NCBI RefSeq assembly: GCF_001282625.1
Contig: NZ_CTEJ01000001.1
Span: 372,001 to 436,000, forward strand
DNA length: 64,000 nt
Direction: 5' to 3'
Source of the DNA: Lascolabacillus massiliensis
Lineage (GTDB): Bacteria; Bacteroidota; Bacteroidia; Bacteroidales; Dysgonomonadaceae
Shown here piece after piece: positions 43,965-52,753 of the stretch. Numbering within the stretch: the first letter of the stretch is position 1; each line of letters opens with the position of its first letter. The notes beneath the pieces are model-generated. The model had not been told where the DNA came from. It saw nothing but the letters and a program-made list of their open reading frames with translations, and made no database searches. The position numbers and the translations under genes were made by a program.

Positions 43965-45269
43965 TTATTTCCTTACTATAGAGGCTCCAAGTTCATTTAA
44001 TCGTTTGTCGATATCTTGATATCCACGATCGATTTGATCAATATTATGAATTGTGCTTACACCATCAGCACACATAGCTGCAATCAGCAGTGAAATACCA
44101 GCTCGTATGTCAGGAGAAGTCATTGTTGTACCACGTAAATAGAAACGTTCATCCAATCCAATAACTACCGCTCTGTGAGGATCACACAAAATTATCTGAG
44201 CACCCATATCAATTAGTTTATCAACAAAAAACAGTCTGCTTTCAAACATTTTTTGATGTATAAGTACACTCCCTTTTGCTTTTGTGGCTACTACCAGCAT
44301 AACACTTAGCAAATCGGGTGTCAAACCAGGCCAGGGAGCATCAGATATTGTAAGAATTGATCCATCCATAAATGAGTCTATTGTATAACTCTTCTGACTT
44401 GGAATATATAGATCATCACCTCTCTGTTCAATTGTGATACCGAGTCTTCTGAAGCTTTCAGGAATAATACCCAAATTTTCAATTGAAGTATTTCTAATTG
44501 TTAACTCCGATTCCGTCATAGCTGCCATACCTATAAAACTGCCTGTCTCAATCATATCAGGTAGCAGTCGGTGCTTGCACCCGTTTAATGATGTTACACC
44601 TTTAATGAACAGCTTGTTAGAACCAATACCTTCTATTCTTGCACCCATTCTTACCAACATACGGCTAAGTTGCTCAATATATGGTTCGCAAGCGGCATTA
44701 TATATAACTGTTTCACCTTCCGACAAAACTGCTGCCATTATCAGGTTGGCTGTACCAGTCACAGATGCCTCGTCGAGAAGTATATATTTTCCTTTTAATT
44801 TCGTGGCAGATAATCTGATAAGCTGATTCTTTTCATCGTTAGTCAGATCGGCCCCCAACTTCATTAAACTATTGAAATGAGTATCTAGTCTCCTGCGCCC
44901 GATCTTATCTCCACCTGGTTTAGGAACTACGACCTCGCCAAAGCGAGCAAGCAGAGGTCCTGCTAACATAATCGAGCCTCTCATTGACGCACTTTTTCTT
45001 CTGAACTCCTCTGTTTCAGTATATGATATATCTATGTTTTCAGATTTAAAAGTAAATACACCGCTTTCAATTTTATTAATCTCTACACCAAGGTCATGCA
45101 ACAGTTCTATGAGATTGTTAACATCTAGAATGTCCGGGATATTCTCAATTGTTACTCTCTCTCTTGTAAGCAATGTTGCACAAATAACCTGCAAAGCTTC
45201 ATTTTTAGCTCCTTGTGGCGTTATATTGCCTTTTAGTCTATGACCGCCTTCTATTATAAATGATGACAT
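43965..45269 (-). CDS. murA: UDP-N-acetylglucosamine 1-carboxyvinyltransferase, Asp-type
   Basis: A 434-residue enolpyruvyl transferase catalysing the first committed step of peptidoglycan synthesis. It starts at ATG 45269 (SSFIIEGGHRLKG); the longer frame would run back into murB. Family motifs QGAKNEALQV, ASMRGSIMLAGPLL, ASVTGTANLIM and TVIYNAACEPYIEQL are present. The residue that is normally the reactive Cys (GGC) is Asp121 in PKPGGDKIGRRR. Asp at this site is known to make MurA insensitive to fosfomycin while remaining active. murB ends 10 bases upstream of its start, so the two are co-transcribed. Confidence 0.95.
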   Translation of the reverse strand: MSSFIIEGGHRLKGNITPQGAKNEALQVICATLLTRERVTIENIPDILDVNNLIELLHDLGVEINKIESGVFTFKSENIDISYTETEEFRRKSASMRGSIMLAGPLLARFGEVVVPKPGGDKIGRRRLDTHFNSLMKLGADLTNDEKNQLIRLSATKLKGKYILLDEASVTGTANLIMAAVLSEGETVIYNAACEPYIEQLSRMLVRMGARIEGIGSNKLFIKGVTSLNGCKHRLLPDMIETGSFIGMAAMTESELTIRNTSIENLGIIPESFRRLGITIEQRGDDLYIPSQKSYTIDSFMDGSILTISDAPWPGLTPDLLSVMLVVATKAKGSVLIHQKMFESRLFFVDKLIDMGAQIILCDPHRAVVIGLDERFYLRGTTMTSPDIRAGISLLIAAMCADGVSTIHNIDQIDRGYQDIDKRLNELGASIVRK

Positions 45270-45279
45270 GTTTTTAAGT

Positions 45280-46338
45280 TTAATAAATCCATACTTCAGG
45301 TTCAAGTCTAACTCCAAACTGCTTTTCCACCTCATTGGTAATCTCATTTGCAAAGTTTAGAATATCTCTACCATCATCTGTACCAAGATTCACAATAACC
45401 AATGCATGATTTTCATAAGTTCCCACTAAACCATTATTCTTTCCCTTATATCCTGCTTTTTCTATTAAAAATGCTGCAGATGTTTTAAAGCTTGTCTCTC
45501 CTGTATTGTAGATAGGTGCATCAACTAATCTTTTTTGTAATGCCTCTTTCTCTTCTTTTGTCAGAATCGGGTTTTTAAAGAAACTTCCTGCGTTTGGGTA
45601 AGTTTTTACATCAGGTAATTTTCTTGTACGAATTTTGATGATAGCTTCTCTTACCTGAGATAGTGATGGTGTGTTGTTTCCTTTCAGTTCACGACTCAAA
45701 TCAACATACTTTTCTTTGTATATATATGTTTTATTTAACCTGTACACTACCGAAGTTATTATATATCTGCGTTTCTGTTTAAATATGCTATCACGATATT
45801 CAAACTGACACTCTTCATTTGTAAATTCTAACTGTTCTCCGGAAATCATATCTGTAGCCTTTACTAAAGTAATTGTGTCCTTTACTTCAGATCCATAAGC
45901 ACCTATGTTTTGTATCGGGCTTGCACCAACAGAACCTGGTATGAGCGACAGGTTTTCTAATCCGGAGTAACCTCTTGAAACAGTTTCTCCTACAAGATTA
46001 TCCCACTCAATAGCAGCTCCGGCTTCAATTTCTACATAATTTTCATCTTCTGAAACAATATAAATCTCTTTCATTGCAGGTTTAATGATCAAACCATCAA
46101 AGTCTTTTGTAAAAAAAAGATTATTACCTGCACCAAGAATTAATTTATTCTCGTCAGGAAAAGCTTTTAATATTTCTGATAACTCATCTGCCGATTGAGG
46201 TTCGCAAAATAATCGAGCTACTGCTTTGGTCCTGAATGAATTATATTGTTGCAGTTGTTTGTTGTGCTGAATATTCAACGTTTTATTTTTTACTAGTTGT
46301 TTTATTAATTTGTTTTTATTGAATTCATAAGTGTACAT
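45280..46338 (-). CDS. murB: UDP-N-acetylmuramate dehydrogenase, type I
   Basis: A 352-residue FAD enzyme that reduces enolpyruvyl-UDP-GlcNAc, the MurA product, to UDP-MurNAc. FAD-binding blocks are LILGAGNNLFFTKDFDG, IEAGAAIEWDNLV and GYSGLENLSLIPGSVGASPIQNIGAYG; the catalytic region has YRDSIFKQ and NAGSFFKNP (active Ser), and the C-terminus VRLEPEVWIY. The length and the C-terminal domain match the E. coli-like type I MurB. It precedes murA on the minus strand, so the two sequential enzymes are one transcription unit. Confidence 0.95.
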   Translation of the reverse strand: MYTYEFNKNKLIKQLVKNKTLNIQHNKQLQQYNSFRTKAVARLFCEPQSADELSEILKAFPDENKLILGAGNNLFFTKDFDGLIIKPAMKEIYIVSEDENYVEIEAGAAIEWDNLVGETVSRGYSGLENLSLIPGSVGASPIQNIGAYGSEVKDTITLVKATDMISGEQLEFTNEECQFEYRDSIFKQKRRYIITSVVYRLNKTYIYKEKYVDLSRELKGNNTPSLSQVREAIIKIRTRKLPDVKTYPNAGSFFKNPILTKEEKEALQKRLVDAPIYNTGETSFKTSAAFLIEKAGYKGKNNGLVGTYENHALVIVNLGTDDGRDILNFANEITNEVEKQFGVRLEPEVWIY

Positions 46339-46370
46339 GCATCACTATTAATTCCTTAGATAGATGAGGT

Positions 46371-47084
46371 TTATTTACCACGATAAATAAGAAATACGGT
46401 TGGGGTCTTCTGCATATCTGGAAGGTTTCCTTTCCATGACTTTACGCTTTTTGTGACAATACACTCATCATCACATGAAATATTCATCGCGATACATAAC
46501 TGAGTATGTGGTTTGCAGTTTTCAATAATATCTTCTGCCAGCTTTTGATTACGGTAAGGTGTTTCTATAAACAGTTGTGTCTGATCATCCTTATATGATT
46601 GCATTTCCAGATATTTGATTTTACTCACCCTTTTTGAAGAATCAATGGGAAGGTAACCATGAAATGCAAAACTCTGACCGTTAAAGCCTGATGCCATTAT
46701 AGCCATCAAAAGGGAGGAGGGACCAACAAGTGGTACAACTTTATACCCTTTTTTCTGTGCAATAGCAACTACCTCTGCTCCCGGATCAGCAATGGCAGGG
46801 CATCCTGCTTCGGAAATAACGCCCATGCTGTTTCCTGATTTCATAGGAGCAAGATAACCTTCAATATCCTTCTTGTTTGTATGTTTATTCAGTTCGTAAA
46901 ATGTAAGTGAATCAATGTCAATGCCAGGATCACACTTCTTCATAAAACGACGTGCTGAACGAATGTTTTCCACAATGAAAAACTTCAATTCAGATACAAT
47001 TCTCTTGTTGAATTCAGGAATCACCCGCTCAACTGATGTATCACCTAATAAAACGGGAATTAAATATAGTGCTGCTTTGTCCAA
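46371..47084 (-). CDS. SAM-dependent methyltransferase, RsmI family
   Basis: A 237-residue tetrapyrrole-methylase-fold protein resembling RsmI, the 16S rRNA cytidine-1402 2'-O-methyltransferase. The SAM site blocks are MGVISEAGCPAIADPGAEVV and VPLVGPSSLLMAIMASGFNGQ, followed by FAFHGYLPIDSSKR and FIETPYRNQKL. It is shorter than E. coli RsmI (286) and has a divergent N-terminus (DKAALYLIPVLLGD), as in the Bacteroidota group often annotated only as SAM-dependent methyltransferase, so I leave the symbol blank. It lies between the NUDIX and murB genes on the same strand. Confidence 0.82.
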   Translation of the reverse strand: MDKAALYLIPVLLGDTSVERVIPEFNKRIVSELKFFIVENIRSARRFMKKCDPGIDIDSLTFYELNKHTNKKDIEGYLAPMKSGNSMGVISEAGCPAIADPGAEVVAIAQKKGYKVVPLVGPSSLLMAIMASGFNGQSFAFHGYLPIDSSKRVSKIKYLEMQSYKDDQTQLFIETPYRNQKLAEDIIENCKPHTQLCIAMNISCDDECIVTKSVKSWKGNLPDMQKTPTVFLIYRGK

Positions 47085-47114
47085 TTTATAAACTCTTTAT
47101 GAGTACAAAATTAG

Positions 47115-47681
47115 TCAAAAATTATCATACAAAGCCATGAATTTCCATAAAGGAGCTGCCATTGTTGCCTGAACTATCTTGCCATTTTCGAGTAAATCCT
47201 TTAGCTCGTTAAAAGTTACCAGGTGTACAGTCAGATCCTCTGATTCCTCAAGTGACTGTTTGCCTATTTTCTCTACATCTTCAGCAATGTAGCAGTAGGA
47301 CCAGTTATTAGCTGCACTTGCATTAGGTGCAATGCGGATAAACTCAGTCCATACCCCACCACCATAACCTGTTTCTTCAAGCAGTTCACGTTGTGCAGAT
47401 GATAAAGGTGACAAATCTTCATCTTCACAAACACCGGCACAAAGTTCAAAGCATACCTCTTCAATTCCGGGACGATACTGTTTAACCATCACAAACTTTT
47501 TATCTTTTGTAATAGCAATAATATTAACCCAGTTTGGGTATTCCAGAACATAGTATTCAGGTACTATATTGCCGTTGGGCATTAGCAGCTTTTCCAATCT
47601 TACAGTCAGCCACGGCCTCTTGTGGAGGTACTTGCGTTCGAGAACCTTCCAGTGTAGTGGACTGTTTTTATGATTTGTCAT
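47115..47681 (-). CDS. NUDIX hydrolase, ADP-ribose pyrophosphatase-like
   Basis: A 188-residue NUDIX protein. The NUDIX box is present as GVCEDEDLSPLSSAQREL followed by LEETGY, with the REL(L)EE core intact though the first Gly-to-Glu spacing is slightly irregular. KFVMVKQYRPGIEEVCFEL just before it is typical of ADP-ribose and sugar-nucleotide hydrolases. It probably cleaves ADP-ribose or a similar nucleoside diphosphate. It begins 30 bases upstream of the RsmI-like gene on the same strand. Confidence 0.85.
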   Translation of the reverse strand: MTNHKNSPLHWKVLERKYLHKRPWLTVRLEKLLMPNGNIVPEYYVLEYPNWVNIIAITKDKKFVMVKQYRPGIEEVCFELCAGVCEDEDLSPLSSAQRELLEETGYGGGVWTEFIRIAPNASAANNWSYCYIAEDVEKIGKQSLEESEDLTVHLVTFNELKDLLENGKIVQATMAAPLWKFMALYDNF

Positions 47682-47724
47682 TTAAATATGGGGGACTCTA
47701 ATATTTATGTTGATTTTTTTAACC

Positions 47725-48549
47725 TTATTTAGTTGCAGTAATAATCCCTCTGAAGTAACCAATCGATTCAGCAATTCCTTGAAGTGGGTCATCCATATTT
47801 CGCTCATGTTCCAGGCTGCACATTCCTGTATAACCTACTTCTCGCAACATTTTCACGAAAGCCGGAATATCAATAACACCTCGTCCTATTTCAACAGAAT
47901 ATCCAGCCTTAGTGTTACCGGTAACATCTTTGATATGAATATCGAATACACGGGTGTAATACTTTTTTAAATCTTCTACCGGATCTTTGCCATTTCTGGT
48001 GTCATGACCAATGTCAAGGCACATACCAATACGTGAATCCAAATCTTTCACATTCTCCCACACATCATCTGCATCGGGATAAAGATCCATATCTGGACCA
48101 TGCAGGTGAATAGCATAATGCATGTTGTACTCTTTTACTTTTTTGTCAACATATGGCAGCAGCTCATAATTTGGTACTCCTACAACAAGTTTTACCCCAA
48201 CACGCTTTGCATACTCAAAAGCATTATCAATCTCTTTCTCAGACTTCATATATATCGGACCAACTGCATATCCCTTTATTCCTTTTGATGCCAGCTTAGC
48301 ATGAAAGTCTGCAATTTCTTTCTCGTTACTGTTCAGGGGTAGGTGAAAGTCTTTTATACACAAATATTTGACATCACACTTCTGCATCATATCTAATGTC
48401 TGGTCCAAATTAAAATTTCTGAAAGTGTAACCCGCCATTCCAATATTGAACTTTTCATTTGTTTCAGCTGAGGGCTGAGGATCAGGTCTGTTTTGTGCGG
48501 AAACAGCAAGGGATATGATTAATCCCATAATAAAAATAGTTCTTTTCAT
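47725..48549 (-). CDS. Exported sugar phosphate isomerase/epimerase-like TIM-barrel protein
   Basis: A 274-residue protein with a signal peptide (MKRTIFIMGLIISLAVSA) and an AP-endonuclease-2/xylose-isomerase-like TIM barrel. Recognisable blocks are GMAGYTFRNF, YLCIKDFHLPL, RIGMCLDIGHDTRNG (metal His/Asp), DIHIKDVTG and YTGMCSLEHERN (metal Glu). Exported members of this family are common in Bacteroidota and usually act on sugars or inositols, but no specific reaction is established for this one. ATG 48549 is chosen because it begins the signal peptide; the longer frame would overlap the rsmF start. It diverges from rsmF. Confidence 0.82.
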   Translation of the reverse strand: MKRTIFIMGLIISLAVSAQNRPDPQPSAETNEKFNIGMAGYTFRNFNLDQTLDMMQKCDVKYLCIKDFHLPLNSNEKEIADFHAKLASKGIKGYAVGPIYMKSEKEIDNAFEYAKRVGVKLVVGVPNYELLPYVDKKVKEYNMHYAIHLHGPDMDLYPDADDVWENVKDLDSRIGMCLDIGHDTRNGKDPVEDLKKYYTRVFDIHIKDVTGNTKAGYSVEIGRGVIDIPAFVKMLREVGYTGMCSLEHERNMDDPLQGIAESIGYFRGIITATK

Positions 48550-48638
48550 GACTGAAAATGGTTTTAAGATTGTTATGAGCGTAAAGGTAATATTATTTTG
48601 TGAAAATCTTTTAACTTTGTATAAATGAATAATCAGCA

Positions 48639-50012
48639 ATGAATCTTCCAGACCATTTTACAGATATTATCAGGCAGCTACTGAAAGATCAGACAGACGC
48701 TTTTATTAGTTCTTTAGTGGAGGTGCCACCAGTTAGTCTCCGTTTAAATCCACTTAAATCTGAAGGCAAGGTTTCAGATTTACCTGAGGAGGGAAAGCAA
48801 GTACCATGGTCGGATTGGGGCTATTACCTGAATAAGCGTCCTTCTTTCACCTTCGATCCTCTGTTTCACGGCGGTAAGTATTATGTTCAGGAAGCATCTT
48901 CAATGTTTATTGAGCATGTTGTCAAACAGTTAATTGATAAGCCGTTAAAATGTCTCGATCTCTGTGCAGCACCCGGTGGTAAGTCGGTAAGTTTACTTTC
49001 AGCACTACCTGCTGGTAGCCTCTTGACATCAAACGAAATAATACGCCAGCGTGCATATATCCTTTCTGAGAATATCACGAAACAGGGAAGTTCAACTACT
49101 GTGGTAACAAATAATGAGCCAAAAGATTTTGCCTTTCTTCAAGATTTCTATGACATGATTCTTGTAGATGCTCCATGTTCAGGCGAAGGAATGTTCAGAA
49201 AAGACGATGTAGCAATCAGTGAATGGTCACCTGAAAACGTCAGAATGTGTGCAGAACGACAAAAAAATATTTTATCTGATATCTGGCCTGCTTTAAAACC
49301 GGGCGGTATACTTATTTACAGCACATGTACCTATAACACACTGGAAAATGAGGTAAATGCATTATGGGTATCTGATGAGATGCATGCGGAATTTGTAGAA
49401 ATTAAAACCGAAAAAGAGTGGGGAATATCGCCATCATTCGATGATAAGGTCATCGCCTATCGTTTCTTTCCTCATAAAACAGAAGGAGAGGGGTTATTTG
49501 TGACTGTATTGAGAAAAGATGGTTCAACTGTCTCAAACAGTCTTCAGCATATACAAAAACGTAACAAAAAAAATAGAAAATACCCTTCTCACTTAGTAAA
49601 GGAGGTTTCTACATACAAGAGATATTTAATAAATCCGGACGATTTCGATTTTGTTCAGGATGAAAATCGTATAATAGCCGTTTCTAAACAACATACAGAA
49701 ACTATATTAGCTTTAAAAAACAGTTTGAAGACTATTTCATTAGGAATTGAGCTTGGTGAAATAAAAGGTAAAGATTTTATTCCATCTCATTCACTTGCAA
49801 TGAGCAGTGAGATGAACAGAGAGATTTTTTCAACCAGAGAATTGACCTATGATGAGGCAATTGCATATCTTAGGAGAGAAGCCATAAGTATACCAGATTC
49901 TCCAAAAGGATTTATATTGCTTACATATAGAGATTTACCACTGGGTTTCGTTAAAAATATTGGTAACCGTGCAAACAACCTATATCCAAACGAATGGCGT
50001 ATAAGAACATAA
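48639..50012 (+). CDS. rRNA (cytosine-5-)-methyltransferase, RsmF/NOL1-NOP2-Sun family
   Basis: A 457-residue m5C RNA methyltransferase. The N-terminal domain is followed by the SAM-binding LCAAPGGKSVSLL, motif IV DAPCSGEGMFRKD with one conserved Cys, and motif VI IYSTCTYNTLENE with the nucleophilic Cys. The C-terminal third has the RsmF-like PUA-type extension (GFVKNIGNRANNLYPNEWRI). It should methylate 16S rRNA (C1407 in E. coli RsmF). The histidine kinase gene begins 19 bases before its stop codon. Confidence 0.9.
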   Translation: MNLPDHFTDIIRQLLKDQTDAFISSLVEVPPVSLRLNPLKSEGKVSDLPEEGKQVPWSDWGYYLNKRPSFTFDPLFHGGKYYVQEASSMFIEHVVKQLIDKPLKCLDLCAAPGGKSVSLLSALPAGSLLTSNEIIRQRAYILSENITKQGSSTTVVTNNEPKDFAFLQDFYDMILVDAPCSGEGMFRKDDVAISEWSPENVRMCAERQKNILSDIWPALKPGGILIYSTCTYNTLENEVNALWVSDEMHAEFVEIKTEKEWGISPSFDDKVIAYRFFPHKTEGEGLFVTVLRKDGSTVSNSLQHIQKRNKKNRKYPSHLVKEVSTYKRYLINPDDFDFVQDENRIIAVSKQHTETILALKNSLKTISLGIELGEIKGKDFIPSHSLAMSSEMNREIFSTRELTYDEAIAYLRREAISIPDSPKGFILLTYRDLPLGFVKNIGNRANNLYPNEWRIRT

Positions 50013-51154
50013 TTGCTCAGCCACTTACATTTTTATTTGTGATATTGGCTATTGTCGCAGCTCTTTTGTCGTTAATAGCTTCAAACCTAATGGTGAAACA
50101 ACTGGCTGCAGAAGAGCGCAACAAGATTGAGGTGTGGGCTCTTGCAACAGAATCCATGATGTCTGAAGATATGGATGCATATCTAGTATTATCCATTCTG
50201 CAAAGCAATAACACAATCCCAGTCATTTTGTATGATGAAAATTCAGGTGTTGTTGAATCTCACAATATTAAACTGCCGAAAGAAAATGTCGAAGCCTTTC
50301 TTCTAAATAAAATAAATAAATTTGAAAGAAAACATGATCCCATTGTCTTGAGTGATATGAATCAGATACTTTATTATGATGATTCATACACACTAAAGCA
50401 ATTGCATTTTTATCCATATATTCAGTTTTTTGTAATTTCACTGTTCATCGGACTTGCATTCCTAACCTTAAATCGTTCTCAGCGTGCTGAGCAAAACAGG
50501 GTATGGGTTGGGTTGTCGAAGGAGACCGCTCACCAGCTTGGTACGCCTATATCATCTTTAATGGCTTGGTCGGAATATCTTAAACTAAAATATAGTGATA
50601 AGGAGTTGCTTGCAGAGATTGATAAGGATGTTGAAAGGCTGCGGATGATAGCGGAAAGATTCTCGAAAATAGGATCAGAACCCGATCTGAAGCCAACTAT
50701 ACTTCAGGATGCAGTTCGTCACTCACTATCCTATATGGAAAAACGGATTTCAGATAGAGTGTCACTAAAAGAGGATTTCCCTGAACAACCAGTAAATGTA
50801 ATGTTGAATGAGCCTCTTTTTGGATGGGTTATAGAGAATCTTATCAAAAATGGTGTTGATGCGATGAAAGGAGAGGGAGAAATATTGTTTTCAATTTCGG
50901 TATCTGATGAAATTAGAACATTAAAAGAAAAAAGGCAGGTCTATTTAGATATAAAAGATAGTGGTAAAGGAGTTCCTAAATCTATGTATAATAAAATATT
51001 CTCACCCGGATACACAACTAAAGAGAGAGGGTGGGGTTTGGGCTTGTCACTTGTTAAGCGAATAGTAGAGGTGAATCACAAAGGCAAAATATTTGTCAAA
51101 AACTCCGAACTTGGAAAAGGTACAATCTTCAGAATCATTTTAAATGAATCATAG
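49994..51154 (+). CDS. Sensor histidine kinase (orphan)
   Basis: A 386-residue two-component kinase with two transmembrane helices (about 10-33 and 141-159) that flank an extracytoplasmic sensor region of about 105 residues. The phosphorylation motif is SKETAHQLGTPISSLMAW (His180), and the ATP-binding domain has LIKNGVDAMKG (N box), DIKDSGKGVPKSM (G1) and GWGLGLSLVKRI (G2). There is no HAMP domain, and no response regulator gene is adjacent. Its ATG lies inside the end of rsmF, overlapping by 19 bases, so it depends on that transcript. The signal sensed is unknown. Confidence 0.9.
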   Translation: MAYKNIIAQPLTFLFVILAIVAALLSLIASNLMVKQLAAEERNKIEVWALATESMMSEDMDAYLVLSILQSNNTIPVILYDENSGVVESHNIKLPKENVEAFLLNKINKFERKHDPIVLSDMNQILYYDDSYTLKQLHFYPYIQFFVISLFIGLAFLTLNRSQRAEQNRVWVGLSKETAHQLGTPISSLMAWSEYLKLKYSDKELLAEIDKDVERLRMIAERFSKIGSEPDLKPTILQDAVRHSLSYMEKRISDRVSLKEDFPEQPVNVMLNEPLFGWVIENLIKNGVDAMKGEGEILFSISVSDEIRTLKEKRQVYLDIKDSGKGVPKSMYNKIFSPGYTTKERGWGLGLSLVKRIVEVNHKGKIFVKNSELGKGTIFRIILNES

Positions 51155-51276
51155 AAAGACCTACTTTTAATGTAAAGTCCTGATTTATATTTACTTTCAC
51201 TGTAAACCTAATTCAGGACCAGGCAAACCTGCTTTCTGAATAGACTTGTACCTCAGCTAAAGATCGCTTATAAATT

Positions 51277-51317
51277 ACTTATACATAGCTTATAGTTTAT
51301 ATAAGGCATGTATAAGT
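51277..51317 (+). terminator. Long AT-rich hairpin between convergent genes
   Basis: Arms 51277-51294 (ACTTATACAT first) and 51300-51317 (ATGTATAAGT last) pair over 18 positions with two mismatches, loop GTTTA. It lies between the histidine kinase and the convergent B3/B4 gene (stop at 51335). No T run follows, so it may end or protect both transcripts by structure; the terminator call is tentative. Confidence 0.5.
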
Positions 51318-51334
51318 GATCTCTGAGTGATATA

Positions 51335-52009
51335 TTAATTATTCCCATTTATTATACTGATTTTAATCTGATCGGCATATGCATATTTTCTAAGTAATTC
51401 TAATGAATAGTCAACAGCCTCTTTTAGTCCATCAGCTCCTGAATATCCATTGATGAGCATCAAAAGATGTTTTGTTTCAGATGTGATCTTAGTTCTCTCC
51501 TCATCGCTGCTGGGATTGCCTATTCCTCCTATCGAGTCTCTGTATACAGGGAGTCCCTCAATATTCATAGTACCACGACCTATTGCTTCAAATGGTTCAT
51601 TTGCTCTTCCAACACCTAAACGGAGATTACCTTCAATCTTATCTGCATCAAAACCACCTATCGAATATCCTGTTTTTAACGAAACCAGGTTTATTAAATC
51701 AACAATAGTATCAATCTGATAAAGTCCCTGTCCCTTAAGCAGTCTCCTGCATAATGCTTCCCCTGAAGGTCGGTATCTGTTAGGGTCTTTGCCAAGTCTT
51801 TTATAAACATCACGTGTGGCCTCAATTGCGGGTCGTTTCTTTATCTTTTCCATGCTAAATGAACTGGTAAACTTTTTTGTAAACAAATCAATTTCATCCC
51901 AAAGTTTATCATTGTGCTTTGTATTCTTAACTTTACAGTAAATAACAGCTACATGGAAATCGGAGCACACCTCTAAAATTTCCTCGCCAATTTTTATTTT
52001 CATTTCCAT
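51335..52009 (-). CDS. B3/B4 tRNA-binding domain protein
   Basis: A 224-residue protein that resembles the B3/B4 domain of phenylalanyl-tRNA synthetase beta chain, found alone in many bacteria. Typical blocks are RPAIEATRDVYKRLGKDPNRYRPS, EALCRRLLKGQGLYQID, DLINLVSLKTGYSIGGFD and NIEGLPVYRDSIGGIGNPSSD. Stand-alone B3/B4 proteins may edit or bind aminoacyl-tRNA, but the role is not established. ATG 52009 is chosen because upstream sequence in the longer frame (to 52084) has no family similarity and would run toward the promoter of the opposite gene. Confidence 0.82.
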   Translation of the reverse strand: MEMKIKIGEEILEVCSDFHVAVIYCKVKNTKHNDKLWDEIDLFTKKFTSSFSMEKIKKRPAIEATRDVYKRLGKDPNRYRPSGEALCRRLLKGQGLYQIDTIVDLINLVSLKTGYSIGGFDADKIEGNLRLGVGRANEPFEAIGRGTMNIEGLPVYRDSIGGIGNPSSDEERTKITSETKHLLMLINGYSGADGLKEAVDYSLELLRKYAYADQIKISIINGNN

Positions 52010-52091
52010 AAAAGCAAAGTTATAAATTCTAAAGTAAACAATACAAAATCCCATATAATGTGATGTATATTTGAAAAATAACATCTATTTA

Positions 52092-52123
52092 TTTGTCAGA
52101 CTCTATTTCAATTCTTATATTTG
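52092..52123 (+). promoter_or_regulatory. Promoter of the coiled-coil/zapA operon (TTTG-N20-TATATTTG)
   Basis: TTTG at 52092-52095 and TATATTTG at 52116-52123 are 20 bases apart, a full match to the Bacteroidota promoter. Transcription should start around 52129-52131, just before ATG 52143. This rules out the upstream ATG at 52071 as the start of the downstream gene. Confidence 0.75.
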
Positions 52124-52142
52124 CGTGAATTTTTGTTTTCAT

Positions 52143-52433
52143 ATGACTGACGAAAATAACAAGTTACTCATTGATCTGGAAGTTCGTATTAAACAACTTC
52201 TGTTTTTTTGTGATTCATTGAAAGATGAGAATGAGAGATTGAAGTCTGAGATTAAGTTAAGGCAGGAACAAATTGATGAAGCCAAAAATGATCTAAAGGT
52301 TTTGAAAACAAAATATGATAGTTTAAAAACAGTAAGGACAATTACTGCAGCGTCGGTTGATGTTGACACTGCCAAATTAAAACTATCAAAGCTGGTGCGG
52401 GAAGTAGACAAATGCATAAATTTATTAAAATAA
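52143..52433 (+). CDS. Small coiled-coil protein upstream of zapA (possible ZapB-like)
   Basis: A 96-residue, almost wholly helical protein: heptad-like LLIDLEVRIKQLLFFCDSL and DENERLKSEIKLRQEQIDEAKNDLK predict a coiled coil, then a conserved-looking C-terminal segment AKLKLSKLVREVDKCINLLK. The start at ATG 52143 is set by the promoter just upstream. It precedes zapA by 18 bases, and a pair of short coiled-coil and ZapA proteins suggests a role at the division ring, similar in form to ZapB. That role is inference from context; no direct sequence similarity to E. coli ZapB is claimed. Confidence 0.7.
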   Translation: MTDENNKLLIDLEVRIKQLLFFCDSLKDENERLKSEIKLRQEQIDEAKNDLKVLKTKYDSLKTVRTITAASVDVDTAKLKLSKLVREVDKCINLLK

Positions 52434-52451
52434 GATTTAAAAATTTATGTT

Positions 52452-52751
52452 ATGGGGGACGAGAAATTTTTATTAACGTTAGAAGTTGCAGGCAGAAGGT
52501 ATCCTTTGAAAATCAAAAGGTCTGAAGAACAGGCTTTCCGAGCTGCCGCAAAACAGATAGATATAAAAGTAAACCAATACCGTGTTGCATTTGGGTCAAA
52601 CCCTAACTTAACAACACAAGATTTTATGGCAATGGCTGCCATTCAGGCATTGGCGGAGAATTTTTCTCTCGGCGATAAGAATAATACCAAACCCTTTGAG
52701 GATAAGATAGACTCTTTAATAATTGAGTTAGATAATTATCTAAAAAAATAA
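52452..52751 (+). CDS. zapA: ZapA-like cell division protein
   Basis: A 99-residue ZapA family protein that should bind and bundle FtsZ filaments. It shows the N-terminal ZapA beta-sheet domain (LTLEVAGRRYPLKIKRSEEQAFRAAAKQID with the AA/RxAAxxI block) and a C-terminal coiled coil starting near QDFMAMAAIQALAENF. The length matches the family. It is the second gene of the operon beginning at 52143 and is followed by a structured RNA region and rny. Confidence 0.87.
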   Translation: MGDEKFLLTLEVAGRRYPLKIKRSEEQAFRAAAKQIDIKVNQYRVAFGSNPNLTTQDFMAMAAIQALAENFSLGDKNNTKPFEDKIDSLIIELDNYLKK

Positions 52752-52753
52752 TT

